DNA of 64,000 nt. It comes from JANNMJ01 sp031425525. Lineage in GTDB: Bacteria; Bacteroidota; Bacteroidia; Cytophagales; Hymenobacteraceae. Made by a program: the position numbers and the translations under genes. Each line of letters opens with the position of its first letter. Position 1 is the first letter of the stretch. The stretch is from contig JANPJM010000044.1 of NCBI GenBank assembly GCA_031425525.1, positions 1 to 64,000 on the forward strand, given 5' to 3'. Below the pieces are notes generated by a model. That model was not told the DNA's origin and made no database searches. It was given only the letters and a program-made list of their open reading frames with translations. Positions 9,553 through 18,553 of this stretch are shown here, piece after piece.

Positions 9553-9722
9553 TTGGGATGATTAAGGGGTTCGGGGCCGGCAGCGGCTGATGAAATTCAT
9601 CGAGGTTTACTTCCGGGCGGCAACGGCTCCCGCAGGCAACTGCGACGCCAGCGGTGGGTAGTCGAGCTGCGCAGCGAGGGCGGTTTCGTACCCCAAAACA
9701 ACTGCTCCGCCGCCGCCGCCCA

Positions 9723-9738
9723 CTTGCCAAATGGCAAG
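9723..9738. promoter_or_regulatory. 16-bp palindrome between the Crp/Fnr and NmrA genes
   Basis: CTTGCCA-AA-TGGCAAG is a perfect 7-bp inverted repeat with a 2-base centre, the size expected for a dimeric Crp/Fnr-type operator. It lies 24 bases past the regulator's stop codon and 171 bases upstream of the NmrA-like start. It has no T-tract on either side, which argues against a terminator, but function is unproven. Confidence 0.35.
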
Positions 9739-9761
9739 AAATGCGGCGCCGGGCCAGGTAC

Positions 9762-10376
9762 TTACCCGCCGCTTTCGCGGTGGCCCGCGCATTCCGGCTG
9801 GCTGCCCGCTTCGCGGCGGATGCGGCTCAGCGACGTATCGGTGATGCCCAGGTAGGAGGCGATGTGCCGGAGCTGCGCGTACCGGAACAGCGCCGGGTCG
9901 TGGGCCAGCAGGTAAGCGTAACGTTGCTCGGCGGTTTCACTGATCAGCGAAAGTGTGCGCTGCTTGAACGCCACGAAAGCCTGCACCAGCATCTTGCGCC
10001 CAAACTCCCGGCCCTCGGGCACGGTGTGAAAGAGGGTATTGAGGCGGTCGTAGGTGATGCCGTAGCCGTGACAGTCGCTGACGGCCTGGATGCTTTCGGC
10101 CGCAGCCGTGCGGGTGAAGAAAGAGGCCACCTCGAAAACCACCCGGTTCGGGCCGTAAAAAGCAGTGGTCACCTCGTCGCCGGCCGGGTCGAGGGTGAAG
10201 GCGCGCAAAAACCCGGTTTCGAGGTAGAGGTAGTCGTGACTGACGGCGCCCTGGCGCAGAAAAAATTCGTTCTTGCGGATGGTGCGCGGCGTAAACTGGC
10301 CAACGATGGCGGCCAAAGCGGCCGCCGTGACCGGCACTTGGCGCTGAATGAAATCGGCGAGCGGCTCATTAGGCAT
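9762..10376 (-). CDS. Crp/Fnr family transcriptional regulator
   Basis: A 204-residue protein with an N-terminal cyclic-nucleotide-binding-like beta-roll (FTPRTIRKNEFFLRQG, YLYLETGFLRAF, VVFEVASFFT; residues 28-120), a long dimerisation helix (FGRKMLVQAFVAFKQRTLSL) and a C-terminal winged helix (LRHIASYLGITDTSLSRIRRE; residues 168-190). This is the Bacteroidota Crp/Fnr subtype that usually lacks the conserved cAMP-binding arginine and the Fnr cysteines, so the signal is unknown. It is transcribed toward the NmrA-like gene 209 bases away, a frequent pairing in which the regulator controls a neighbouring oxidoreductase. Confidence 0.88.
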   Translation of the reverse strand: MPNEPLADFIQRQVPVTAAALAAIVGQFTPRTIRKNEFFLRQGAVSHDYLYLETGFLRAFTLDPAGDEVTTAFYGPNRVVFEVASFFTRTAAAESIQAVSDCHGYGITYDRLNTLFHTVPEGREFGRKMLVQAFVAFKQRTLSLISETAEQRYAYLLAHDPALFRYAQLRHIASYLGITDTSLSRIRREAGSQPECAGHRESGG

Positions 10377-10491
10377 AAGATTTTATTCAGGCGTAGAAGG
10401 GTAATTTTTTGCGTCTCTACCGCAAGCCAAGCTGCGCGAAGTGGTGCGCGGAGTGTGGCGACACAAAAAGCAGTACCGCCCCGCAAGCCGC

Positions 10492-13400
10492 TCAGGCCAC
10501 GGCCAGCACCGCCGCCACCTCAGCGGCCGGCGTGATTTCCGGCGGAAACAGCTTATACAGCACCGGCGTGACGATGCGCGAGAGCAGCAGCGACGAGAGC
10601 AGCCCGCCGATAAGCACCCAGGCCAGGGGCGTGTAAAGTGGGGCCGGCTCCAGAATCAGCGGTATCAGGCCGCCGATGGCCGTGCAGGTGGTGAGCAGGA
10701 TGGGAATGAAGCGCGTCTCGCCGGCGTCCTCAATGGCCTGTTCCAGCGGCTGGCCCTGTTCGCGCAGTTGGTTGGTGTAGTCGACCAGCAGGATGGAGTT
10801 CTTAATTTCGATGCCGATGAGCGCCACGAAGCCAATAATGGCTGTGAACGAGAACGGGTAGCCGGCCAAGTGCAGGGCCAGCACTCCGCCCACCGCACCC
10901 AAGGGCACCACCGACAGCACGATGAGCGTACTTTTCAGGCTGCCGAATTCGAGCACCAGCACCAGCACGAACGCGAAGGCCGAGAGCAGAATGGTGGTGC
11001 CAAAGCCCTCCAGCGCGTCGTCCTTGTTTTCCTGCTCGCCGGCCATGCGAAAGGAGTAGCCGGGCGGGAACTTCACCTTTTCCAGCCGCTCCTGCGCGGC
11101 TTTTTGGAGAGTAGCGTAGAGGTAGCCGTCTTGGGCGAAGGCGTTGACGGTGGTGTAGCGGGCCTGGTCGAGGTGGCGGATGGCGGGGGCGGCGGTTTGC
11201 AAGCGTACGTCGGCCACTTCGCGCAACGGCACCACGCGGCCGGTGGCGGTGGGCACGTAGAGGCGTTCCAACACGTTGAGGCGCTGGAAGCCGGACCGGG
11301 CCAGCGTCACGTTCACCGGCAGCTTGTCCTGGCCGTCGCCGGGCGTCAGCTCGGCAGCCCGGATGCCGGCCACGGCCAGGCGTACGGTGCGGTCAATGTC
11401 GGCCGTGGCGGTGCCGAGCTGGCCCGCTTTTTCTTTGTTGATGACGACCTTCAGGTCGGTGGGGCGGGTGGCGACGGGGTTATAGATATAGGTGGTGCCG
11501 GGAATGGCGCGCAGCTCCCGTTCCACCACCAGTGAGAGGCGGCGCAGCGTGTCGAGGTTGTCGCCGAAGAGGCGCACGGCCACGGGCGCTTCCAGCGGCG
11601 GACCCTGCTCGAAGTCCTTGACCTCGACGCGGGCGGCGGGGTAAACGGCCAGCTCACGGCGCAGGCGCTGCACCAGCTCGTTTTTCTCTTCCCACGTCTC
11701 GGAGTTGCACTGCACGAAAATCTGGGCGAAGTTGGGCTGCTCGTTGCGCTGGGGCACATTGTAGTAGATGCTCGGCTGGCCTTTGCCCACGTTGGTGGTG
11801 TAGTGAATGATTTCCGGGTGGCGGGCCAGCACCCGCTCCACGTCGCGGGTAACGCGGTTGGTTGCGGGCAGGCCGGCCGTGTTGGGCATTTCCACATTTA
11901 CCAAAAACTGTGGCTTCTCGGCCTTTGGAAACAAGCTGAAGCCCATCTGCGGTACCACGAAACCCAGGCCCAGCGCCACCAGCCCGAAGGCCACCGCCAG
12001 TGCCAGCTTGGGGCGGCGCAGCGCGCCGTGCATGAGGCGGCCGTAGGTCAAATCCACGCCCCGGTGCAACGCCCGCAGCAGGATATTTCCCTTGGGGTTG
12101 GCGGCGGGCCGCAGGAGCAGCCGGGCAAGAAATGGCACGATGGTGAGCGACACGAGCAGCGAAGCCGCCACCGCCGTGACCACCGCAGTAGGCAGCCCTC
12201 GGATGAAGGCCCCCGGCCCGGCCGGTAGGCGCAGCAAGGGCACGAAGGCAATGATGAGCGTGACGGTTACGCCCACCACGGCCAGCCCCAGTTGAGCCGT
12301 GGATTCGATGACGGCGCGGGTGCGCTCGACGCCGGCGCGCAAAAACCGCTCGATGTTCTCGACTACCACAATGGCATCATCGACCAGAATACCCAGGGCC
12401 ACAATCAGGCCCACGATGCTGAGCTGATTGATGGTGAAGCCCAACGCATCGAGCAGAAACAGGCCCACGCTCAACGAGAGCGGAATCGAAATCATGACCA
12501 CCAGCGCCGCCCGCCAGCCCAGCGGCAGCAGCGTGAGGCTCACCAGCAAAATGGCCAGGCCGAAGTCCTTGGCCAGCCGCCCCAGCCGCGCCCCCACGCT
12601 CGCCGACTGGTCGAAGGACTTGACGAGCCGGATGTTGGCGGGCAGGGTTTTGGTGAAGGCGGCCACCACCGGCTCGGCCTGGTCGCGTAAATTGAAAATG
12701 TTCTGGCCTGGCTTCTGGGTAGCCGTCACGAGCACGCCACGCACCCCGTCGAGGCGGGTAATGTGGCGGGCTTCTTCGTAGGCAAAGCGCACCTCGGCCA
12801 CGTCGCGCAGCTGCACGATTTTACCGCCTTGGGCGTACACCACCGTGCTTTCAATTTCGGGCAACGTGCGCAGGTCGCCGCTGGTTTTAAGGTTGAAGCG
12901 CCGACTCCCGACTTCTACGCTGCCGCCGGGAATGTTCAGGTTTTCGCTTTGCAGCGCGCCCAGGATGGCGGCGGCCGGAATGTTCTGCCGGGCCAGCTTT
13001 TCCAGGTTCAGGGCCACGCGCACCTCGCGCTGCGGGTAGCCCCAGGTGTCCACCGTCTTGAAGCCCGGCACGCGCTGCTCCAAGTCGTCTTGTAGCTTTT
13101 CGGCCCAGAATTCCAGCTGCTCATACGAGGCGTTGGGGCCCAGCAGCGCGTACTGGTACACGTTCACGTCGGAGGACTGAAACCGTTTGATTTCCAGGCT
13201 TTGCAAGCCGGCGGGCAACTCGGCGCGGGCCGCGTTTACCTCGCGCACCATCTCCTGGTACTTGTCGTCGGGCGTGACCGAAAAGTCATACTCGACCTGA
13301 ATCACGGCTAAGCCGTCGTCGGCCGTGGTGTTGATTTTTTTGACGTTATCCAGCTCGTTGAAGCGTTTCTCCAGCGGCTGCACCACTTGGTCTTCCACGT

Positions 13401-13575
13401 CGGCGGGCGAGGCACCGGGGTACACGGCCACGACCGTAAACGTGGGAAAATCCACCTCCGGGTCTTCGCCGCGGGGCATGGTGAGCAAGGATTGCAGGCC
13501 CGCCGCGAGCAGCGCCACGAACAGAATGGCGGTAAACGAGCGGTTGGTGACGAAGAAGGTGATGAAGCGGCGCAT
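10492..13575 (-). CDS. RND efflux pump permease (HAE1/AcrB family)
   Basis: At 1027 residues this has the full length of hydrophobe/amphiphile efflux RND pumps of the inner membrane. It starts with the first membrane helix (FFVTNRSFTAILFVALLAAG), followed by a porter domain (PGASPADVEDQVVQPLE), the TM4 proton-relay segment GILVDDAIVVVENIERF (paired aspartates around residue 400), a second periplasmic half and a C-terminal helix cluster (GIEIKNSILLVDYTNQLREQG). The pump exchanges protons for drug, solvent or metal export through an adaptor and TolC channel. It is the last gene of a tetR-tolC-adaptor-pump set, 48 bases after the adaptor gene. The sequence does not reveal the substrate. Confidence 0.95.
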   Translation of the reverse strand: MRRFITFFVTNRSFTAILFVALLAAGLQSLLTMPRGEDPEVDFPTFTVVAVYPGASPADVEDQVVQPLEKRFNELDNVKKINTTADDGLAVIQVEYDFSVTPDDKYQEMVREVNAARAELPAGLQSLEIKRFQSSDVNVYQYALLGPNASYEQLEFWAEKLQDDLEQRVPGFKTVDTWGYPQREVRVALNLEKLARQNIPAAAILGALQSENLNIPGGSVEVGSRRFNLKTSGDLRTLPEIESTVVYAQGGKIVQLRDVAEVRFAYEEARHITRLDGVRGVLVTATQKPGQNIFNLRDQAEPVVAAFTKTLPANIRLVKSFDQSASVGARLGRLAKDFGLAILLVSLTLLPLGWRAALVVMISIPLSLSVGLFLLDALGFTINQLSIVGLIVALGILVDDAIVVVENIERFLRAGVERTRAVIESTAQLGLAVVGVTVTLIIAFVPLLRLPAGPGAFIRGLPTAVVTAVAASLLVSLTIVPFLARLLLRPAANPKGNILLRALHRGVDLTYGRLMHGALRRPKLALAVAFGLVALGLGFVVPQMGFSLFPKAEKPQFLVNVEMPNTAGLPATNRVTRDVERVLARHPEIIHYTTNVGKGQPSIYYNVPQRNEQPNFAQIFVQCNSETWEEKNELVQRLRRELAVYPAARVEVKDFEQGPPLEAPVAVRLFGDNLDTLRRLSLVVERELRAIPGTTYIYNPVATRPTDLKVVINKEKAGQLGTATADIDRTVRLAVAGIRAAELTPGDGQDKLPVNVTLARSGFQRLNVLERLYVPTATGRVVPLREVADVRLQTAAPAIRHLDQARYTTVNAFAQDGYLYATLQKAAQERLEKVKFPPGYSFRMAGEQENKDDALEGFGTTILLSAFAFVLVLVLEFGSLKSTLIVLSVVPLGAVGGVLALHLAGYPFSFTAIIGFVALIGIEIKNSILLVDYTNQLREQGQPLEQAIEDAGETRFIPILLTTCTAIGGLIPLILEPAPLYTPLAWVLIGGLLSSLLLSRIVTPVLYKLFPPEITPAAEVAAVLAVA

Positions 13576-13623
13576 GGCGGAATGGTGCGTAGTGCTTGGT
13601 ACTTGGCGAGGAAATGCGCGATG

Positions 13624-14700
13624 CTACCGCATCTGAATCGTGGAGTACTCGGTCAGGAAGCCTGCGCCGCCAGCCACAACCTGGGTCACCGAGTCGAGGC
13701 CGGCGCGCACGTACACCCGGCTGCCGTCGAGGAAGGCAACTTTGACGGGCAGCTTGCGAACCTTGCCCGCGCCCCGGCCCACGGGCGCGAACACAAAGGC
13801 GTCGTCGCCCTCGCCTTCCACCAGCGCGTCGGCCGGCACCACGTAGTAGGTGGTCTGTTGACGGGGGCGCAGCGTGGCGCGGGCAAACAGGCCAGTGGCC
13901 AGCGGCGCGCCGGGCTGAGCGTCCACGCGCACGTCGATTTGCCAGGTGCCGCTGGCCGGGTCGGCCCCGGCGGCGCGGCGGCTCACCCGGCCCTGAAACG
14001 AGCGGTCGGGATAGGCGTCGAGGCGAACCTCGGCGGCGTCGCCGACCTGCAGGCGCGCCCAGTCTTTGTCGGCCACGGCCGCTTTCAGCGTCCAGGTGCC
14101 GGCCCCTTTGGTGGCGTTCATGAAAAATGCCGGGGTGCCGGGCGCGGCTAGCTCGCCCTCGTTGAGCAGCTTGCGCACCACGCGCCCCGCTACCGGGGCC
14201 CGGATTTCGGAAAACTGCTGGTTGAAACGCGCAATGCGGGCCTGCTCCTGGGCCACGGCGTAGGCCGTGCGCAGGTTCTGCACCGCTTCGAGCGGGGCGG
14301 CGGAGTCGGCCAGCAGCCGGCCGAAGCGCTCCACGTCGCGCCGGGCTTTAGCTTGGGCCTGGTCAGCCTGGGCCACTTGGGCGCTGATTTCGGTCAGGTC
14401 TAGGGCTCCCAGCAGCTGGCCCTGGCGCACGTAGTCGCCCTCCTCCACCAACACGCGGCGCACGATGCCGCTGGTTTTGAAGGACAGCCGGGCTTCGGTT
14501 TCGCTGCTGAGCTGGCCGGCGGCCTCAATGGGCCGGGCCAGGGCCAGGCGTTGCACCGGAGCCAGGGTTACGGCCACGTTGTCGGTGGCCATCGCCGCGG
14601 CGCTGATTTCGGCGGGCCGGGCCTTCTGACAGCCGGTTAGCAGCCCAAAAGCCAGCCCCAACCCAGCTAGAGTGCTTAGAAAAAGAAGATGCTTATTCAT
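13624..14700 (-). CDS. RND periplasmic adaptor (membrane fusion protein)
   Basis: A 358-residue adaptor of the AcrA/HlyD class. ATG 14700 is chosen because it gives a lipoprotein signal with lipobox (GLAFGLLTGC, cysteine near residue 24); longer upstream reading lacks any such signal. The order is beta-barrel strand, barrel-sandwich/lipoyl half (VLVEEGDYVRQGQLLGALD), a short alpha-helical hairpin (AQADQAQAKARRDVERF), the second lipoyl half (IRAPVAGRVVRKLLNEGE), a beta-barrel and a membrane-proximal domain. It links the pump at 10492 to the TolC-type channel at 14762. The short hairpin is typical of HAE1 adaptors in Bacteroidota. Confidence 0.93.
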   Translation of the reverse strand: MNKHLLFLSTLAGLGLAFGLLTGCQKARPAEISAAAMATDNVAVTLAPVQRLALARPIEAAGQLSSETEARLSFKTSGIVRRVLVEEGDYVRQGQLLGALDLTEISAQVAQADQAQAKARRDVERFGRLLADSAAPLEAVQNLRTAYAVAQEQARIARFNQQFSEIRAPVAGRVVRKLLNEGELAAPGTPAFFMNATKGAGTWTLKAAVADKDWARLQVGDAAEVRLDAYPDRSFQGRVSRRAAGADPASGTWQIDVRVDAQPGAPLATGLFARATLRPRQQTTYYVVPADALVEGEGDDAFVFAPVGRGAGKVRKLPVKVAFLDGSRVYVRAGLDSVTQVVAGGAGFLTEYSTIQMR

Positions 14701-14761
14701 ATTAAAACGGCCTTTATGGTTGTGGCTTACTTTCTGCATTGTCCTTTTAGAGGTTCCCATT

Positions 14762-16168
14762 TCATTGCTCGGCCAGGCTCTGCCGCAGCTCGGCTTCGCG
14801 GATGAAGACGTCGTAGCCGGAAATGACGCGGGCCAGTTGGGCGGTGGTTTGGCGGGTGGTGGCGTCAAGTAGTTCGAGCACGATGGCCTGGCCTTCGTCG
14901 TAGCGCCGGCGCACGATTTGGAAGCTCTTTTCAGCATTGAGCTGGGCCGCCTCGGCGGCCGCGCGGGCGGCGCGGGCTGAGGCTAGGTTGTCGTAGGCCT
15001 GCGTGACTTGCAACTGCAATTGCTGCACGAGGTCGGCGCGCTGGCTCTGCACGTCGTCCAGTGCCAAGCGTGCCAGTTGCTCGTCGCCGCGCCGGATGCC
15101 GCCGCGAAACAAGTCCCAGCTCAAGGCAAACTGCATAAACTGGAACCGCTGCTGGGGCACGTCGAAGCGGTAGCCGAAGCCCTGGTAACCCAGGTCTGTT
15201 ACCCAGTTGAGCTGCGGATACAAACGGGCGGCGCGGCGTTGGCGTAGGCCCAGAGCACTGGCGGCCTCGGCGCGGGCCAACTGCTCCAGTTCGGGCCGCC
15301 GGGCAGTAGAGGCCGTGCGGTAGGCAGTCAGGGTGGCGGTGGCCCCCGGCGCGGCGGCCAGCGTAGTACCGACGGGCTCCTCCACGATGATGCTATCGTC
15401 GAGGGGCCGGTTAAGCAAGTAGTTGAAATTGGTTCGGGCCAGCTGGCGGCGGTTGGCGGCCGTGGCCAGGTCGCGCTGGTTGCCAGCCAACTGGGCCTTG
15501 GTGTTGTACACCGCGTCATTGGTGGTCAGCCCCGCGTCAAGGCGGGCTTTGTTGACGCGCAGCAATTCCGTCAGCGTGAGGGCCGTAGTCCGGTAGACGG
15601 CCACCGCCGCGCCGGCTTGCAAATACTGGTAATAAGCTACCTCAATCTGATGGCGCAGGGTGTTGCGGTACACCGCCCGCCGGGCTTCCTGCGCCGACAG
15701 CAGCTCCTTCTGGGCCTTGTAGTTGAAGTAGATGTCGGTGTTAAAGAGCGGCTGGATGATGCGGATTTTGGTTTCCTGGAAGTTGTTAGGCAGCAGCTGC
15801 TCGGATACATTAGCCACCTGCGGAAACTGGCTGGTGCCGGTCAGCGCGTTCAGCGCCCGGTAGGCTGGGTTCACCAGGTCGCCGGCCGGGATGTTGATGG
15901 TGCGCCCACCGTTAGCCAGCGTGTAGGTAGCGCCCAACTGCACCTGGGGCTGGTAGAGGCCGCCAGCCTGCCGCAACCGCTGCGTGGCGCTGGCTACGGC
16001 AATGCTTTCGCGGCGCAGGGCTACGTTTTGGGCTAACCCTGTTTCGATGTAGGACTGTAGCGTGCGGTTGGTGGGTTGGGCCGCCGCCGGCGCGCCGGCC
16101 AACAGGCCCGCTACTGCTACCGCAAAACATCTTTTATTACCACCGATAAACAAGTGTACAGTGTTCAT
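14762..16168 (-). CDS. TolC family outer-membrane channel
   Basis: A 468-residue outer membrane efflux protein with signal peptide (AVAVAGLLAGAPAAAQ). Two repeated TolC halves are visible: the first contains LAQNVALRRESIAVASA and coiled-coil helices, and the second contains RAEAASALGLRQRRAARLYPQL and a final long helix (RRRYDEGQAIVLELLDATTRQ). The protein forms the trimeric channel that completes the efflux tunnel. The gene is 61 bases upstream of the adaptor and only 19 bases downstream of the TetR gene, so all four genes are probably one transcript. Confidence 0.94.
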   Translation of the reverse strand: MNTVHLFIGGNKRCFAVAVAGLLAGAPAAAQPTNRTLQSYIETGLAQNVALRRESIAVASATQRLRQAGGLYQPQVQLGATYTLANGGRTINIPAGDLVNPAYRALNALTGTSQFPQVANVSEQLLPNNFQETKIRIIQPLFNTDIYFNYKAQKELLSAQEARRAVYRNTLRHQIEVAYYQYLQAGAAVAVYRTTALTLTELLRVNKARLDAGLTTNDAVYNTKAQLAGNQRDLATAANRRQLARTNFNYLLNRPLDDSIIVEEPVGTTLAAAPGATATLTAYRTASTARRPELEQLARAEAASALGLRQRRAARLYPQLNWVTDLGYQGFGYRFDVPQQRFQFMQFALSWDLFRGGIRRGDEQLARLALDDVQSQRADLVQQLQLQVTQAYDNLASARAARAAAEAAQLNAEKSFQIVRRRYDEGQAIVLELLDATTRQTTAQLARVISGYDVFIREAELRQSLAEQ

Positions 16169-16187
16169 TTTGAACGCAAAAAAAGGG

Positions 16188-16817
16188 TCAAAGCCCGTGT
16201 TGAAGTATTCGGTTGAACAGCTTCATTGCCTCTTCCATCAGCGTCTGGCGGCGCTCCTCCGGAAAAATCACCAGCCGCTTGCGCAGAAACAGCGCGGCCA
16301 GGCCGTGTACCTGGCTCCACACCATCAGGGCGGCAGTTTCAGCGTCGGCGCACTGAAACACGCCCGCGTCCATTCCCTGCTGCATTACCTGCACCACCCG
16401 GTCGAACGCGGCCCGGCCACTGGCCCAGGGCGCTGCTTCCCCGCGCGCTTCCACGGCCTCCATCGGGCCGTTCAGGATGAACATCAGCTCAAACAGTTCG
16501 GGATGCTCAAAAGCGAATGCCAGATACTTGTGGCCCACGGCCTGGAGCCGCTCGGCGGGATGCTCAATCGTGAACACCGACTCAAATGCTTGCCGCAATT
16601 GCCCGAAGGCCTGATTCTGCAAGGCAAACAGCAACTCGTTTTTGTCTGTGAAGTGCAGGTAGATGGTCGCCGGGCTGTACTCGATGGCCTCGGCGATGTT
16701 GCGCATACTCACTTTCTCGAAGCCCTGCTCATTGAACAGACGCTGCGCCGCCGCCAGAATGGCCTGCCGACGCTCGGTTTTCTCGCGCTCCTTACGTTCG
16801 ATGATGCCCACGAGCAA
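16188..16817 (-). CDS. TetR/AcrR family repressor of the efflux operon
   Basis: A 209-residue regulator with the N-terminal TetR helix-turn-helix (RRQAILAAAQRLFNEQGFEKVSMRNIAEA split as RQAILAAAQRLFNEQGFEKV and SMRNIAEAIEYSPATIYLHF; residues 18-63) and a ligand-binding C-terminal domain of about 140 residues. Start is uncertain: TTG 16817 or GTG 16811; no ATG is available. It is the first gene of the efflux operon, and the palindrome 29 bases upstream overlaps the apparent promoter, so I infer autorepression relieved by a pump substrate. This is the usual AcrR-like logic, here with the repressor inside the operon. Confidence 0.92.
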   Translation of the reverse strand: MLVGIIERKEREKTERRQAILAAAQRLFNEQGFEKVSMRNIAEAIEYSPATIYLHFTDKNELLFALQNQAFGQLRQAFESVFTIEHPAERLQAVGHKYLAFAFEHPELFELMFILNGPMEAVEARGEAAPWASGRAAFDRVVQVMQQGMDAGVFQCADAETAALMVWSQVHGLAALFLRKRLVIFPEERRQTLMEEAMKLFNRILQHGL

Positions 16818-16837
16818 AAACGGATTTGATTACGCCG

Positions 16838-16863
16838 CAAAGTTAGTGAACGGTGTTCACAAA
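16838..16863 (-). promoter_or_regulatory. Promoter with embedded TetR operator
   Basis: On the minus strand a Bacteroidota -7 box TAACTTTG lies at 16845-16838, immediately preceded by the perfect palindrome GTGAAC-GGT-GTTCAC (16846-16860) and TTTG at 16863-16860 as a possible -33 element. The 14-base spacing is shorter than the usual 17-20, so the -33 assignment is weak. The palindrome sits exactly where a repressor would block polymerase, 29 bases from the TetR start. Confidence 0.65.
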
Positions 16864-17086
16864 TCGACTCGGCCTCGTTCTTTTTTTGGACTGAGGCTGG
16901 TTGCAGAACTTGAGTTCGACTAATGCGTGAGGTGATCGTACCGAATCGAATGCAGCGGGCGCGAGCAGGGACACAGGCATATTGCTCATAACCACCGATC
17001 TGCCTGCCGGCGCGTATCCCCACGGCGCCGACCAGGGTACACCCCGCCGCGGGGCGACTGTCCTTTCCGCCCGCCCTTCACTTCGG

Positions 17087-17272
17087 ATGCAGGAAACTTC
17101 CCCCGACCGTCACTCCTATAATCTGGGTCTGATCGGTAACTGCGCCTACCTGGCGCTCATCCAGCCCGATACAGCGGTGGCGTGGCGATGCTGGCCGCGC
17201 TTCGACTCGTCGTTCGTCTGCGGCAGCCTGCTCAATACGGAGCGCGGCGGCACGTTCGCGCTCTTGCCCGAA
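17087..17272 (+). pseudogene. N-terminal fragment of a GH15/trehalase-like gene
   Basis: From ATG 17087 the product begins DRHSYNLGLIGNCAYLAL, WRCWPRFDSSFVCGSLL and RGGTFALLPE, which is the conserved N-terminal trehalase-like (DUF5911-type) domain of glycoside hydrolase family 15 proteins. Only about 60 residues remain of a family usually near 600. At about 17272 the sequence changes abruptly to nuclease-type coding sequence, so this is a recombination scar rather than a functional enzyme. Confidence 0.7.
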
Positions 17273-17793
17273 GTCCGCGCCGAGTACCCCACGGTGCGCC
17301 GGCTCGGGCTGAGTTGGACGGCGCCGAGCTGACCGCCCGCGCCAACGCCTTGGCGCTGGGCCGCGCCGTGAGCCGCCAGCGGTACCCGCGCCACGTGCTG
17401 TATCGGGGCGCCGCCAAACAGAGCTACACCGCTACCCACGCCGCTACCGGCTTGGTGGTGAAGGTGCGCCCCGATCTGCTCATCGATTCGCCCCAACGCC
17501 GGCGCCGCACCCTCGTGGACTTCAAAACTACGTCCTGCCGCGACCGCGCGCAGTTCCTGACTACCATCGAGGAGTACGCCTACGACCGCCAGGCCGCAGT
17601 CTACGCCGACGTGCTCGGCGCCCACCGCGTGGTGCTGATTGCGGTGCAGAAAAAAGCCCCCTTCGCCATCTGGACTCACGAGCTGACGCCCGAACAGATG
17701 GAAGCCGGCCGCAAGAAGTACCAGCGCCTGCTGCGCGAGGCGGCCAGAACCGCCATTCCCGAACCGACCGAAACCGCTACCTTATCCCGCTGA
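17273..17793 (+). pseudogene. PD-(D/E)XK (DUF3799/RecE-like) nuclease, N-terminally truncated
   Basis: The frame ending at TGA 17793 encodes about 155 recognisable residues: LGRAVSRQRYPRHVLY, VKVRPDLLIDS, then RTLVDFKTTSCRDRAQFL and YDRQAAVYADVLGAHRVVLI. The spaced aspartates in RPDLLID and the DFKT motif are the PD-(D/E)XK core, and the glutamine in YDRQAAVY matches motif IV of RecE/AddB-like nucleases. The conserved N-terminal start of DUF3799 proteins is replaced by the GH15 fragment, in another frame, so there is no credible start. A core active site may survive if an internal start is used. A more decayed copy of the same gene is at 7257. Confidence 0.7.
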
Positions 17794-17805
17794 AACCCGC
17801 CACCG

Positions 17806-18152
17806 ATGCCCCGCAAATCCCGCTTCCGCCCGCTGCTGATGGTCGCCCGCCACTTCGGCTACTCCATTACGTCGCCATCGACCTGCCCGCCCGCATCACC
17901 GACGACCCCGCCGAGGCCACCCGGTGGGACGAGCGCGATCTGACGTGGCTCAAACTCGCCCGCTTCACCGCCGAAACCGGCTACCCGTTCTGCTTCGAAG
18001 ACCTCGACGGCAACATCCTGTTGCCCGCCGCCACCCCGGAGCAGGTCGCGCAGATCAACCACCTGCTGGCGGCTGCCGACGAAGCGCGCCAAAGGCTGAC
18101 CGGGGCCGGCGAGCTACCGGGGGCATCTCAGGCCCATCTGGGGCGCGCGTAA
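17806..18152 (+). pseudogene. Small unknown gene with one frameshift, following the nuclease
   Basis: ATG 17806 lies 12 bases after the nuclease stop and encodes MPRKSRFRPLLMVARHFGYS; a one-base shift near 17865 is needed to continue into VAIDLPARITDDPAEATRW, FCFEDLDGNILLPAA and EQVAQINHLLAAADEARQRL, ending at TAA 18152. The reading is strongly coding-like (acidic, regular codon use) and the product would be about 115 residues. I do not recognise the family. Position directly behind the nuclease suggests a shared module. Its last 36 bases are repeated at 23610-23645. Confidence 0.5.
18117..18152 (+). repeat. 36-bp direct repeat, copy 1
   Basis: Begins CCGGGGGCATCTC and ends GGGGCGCGCGTAA. 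It matches 23610-23645 at 35 of 36 positions, in the same orientation and with the same reading frame and stop codon. It is the 3' end of the small gene that follows the nuclease. Confidence 0.8.
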
Positions 18153-18251
18153 GCGCTTCTGCGCGAACAGGGCCAGTTCACAGCCGAGCAATCCGGTAGA
18201 CTGCCGCCAAGGCGTTACACACCGACTTGCCCGCCGCGTGGTATTCGTCAT

Positions 18252-18552
18252 TCACTCCCGACCCACCAGCGTACGCAAGTGCGGCGGCCCCACAATCTTC
18301 ACGCCTGCCGGGGCCGCCGCCAGCCAGCGGGCCAGCGGCGCCAGATCGCGGGTCAGGAAAGTGACGTCGCTCAGCTCATCGCCCCACGGCGTTTCGCTCT
18401 GCCATTCAGGGTGGCGGTAGAGCTGGTCAGCTTGATACTGCCTGACGCAGTGCCCGACGCTTTCTCGTGGACGATGTACGCGGTAAGCCCGGTCTTCGAG
18501 ACCTCACCAGTGCCGAACACGCCCTTCGACAATTCATCGCCGGGGGACTGCG
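18252..18552 (-). pseudogene. Coding-like remnants, possibly a WYL-domain regulator tail
   Basis: On the minus strand, one frame reads DELSKGVFGTGEVSKTG and AYIVHEKASGTASGS (about 18552-18440); another continues LYRHPEWQSETPWGDELSDV, FLTRDLAPLARWL and GVKIVGPPHLRTLVGRE to a TGA at 18252. The last part has the look of a WYL-domain C-terminus (a strand, a leucine-rich helix, then VxGPxxLR), but the match is by eye and short. No start codon or complete domain is present. The interval is probably scrap DNA at a rearrangement edge. Confidence 0.35.
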
Positions 18553-18553
18553 T

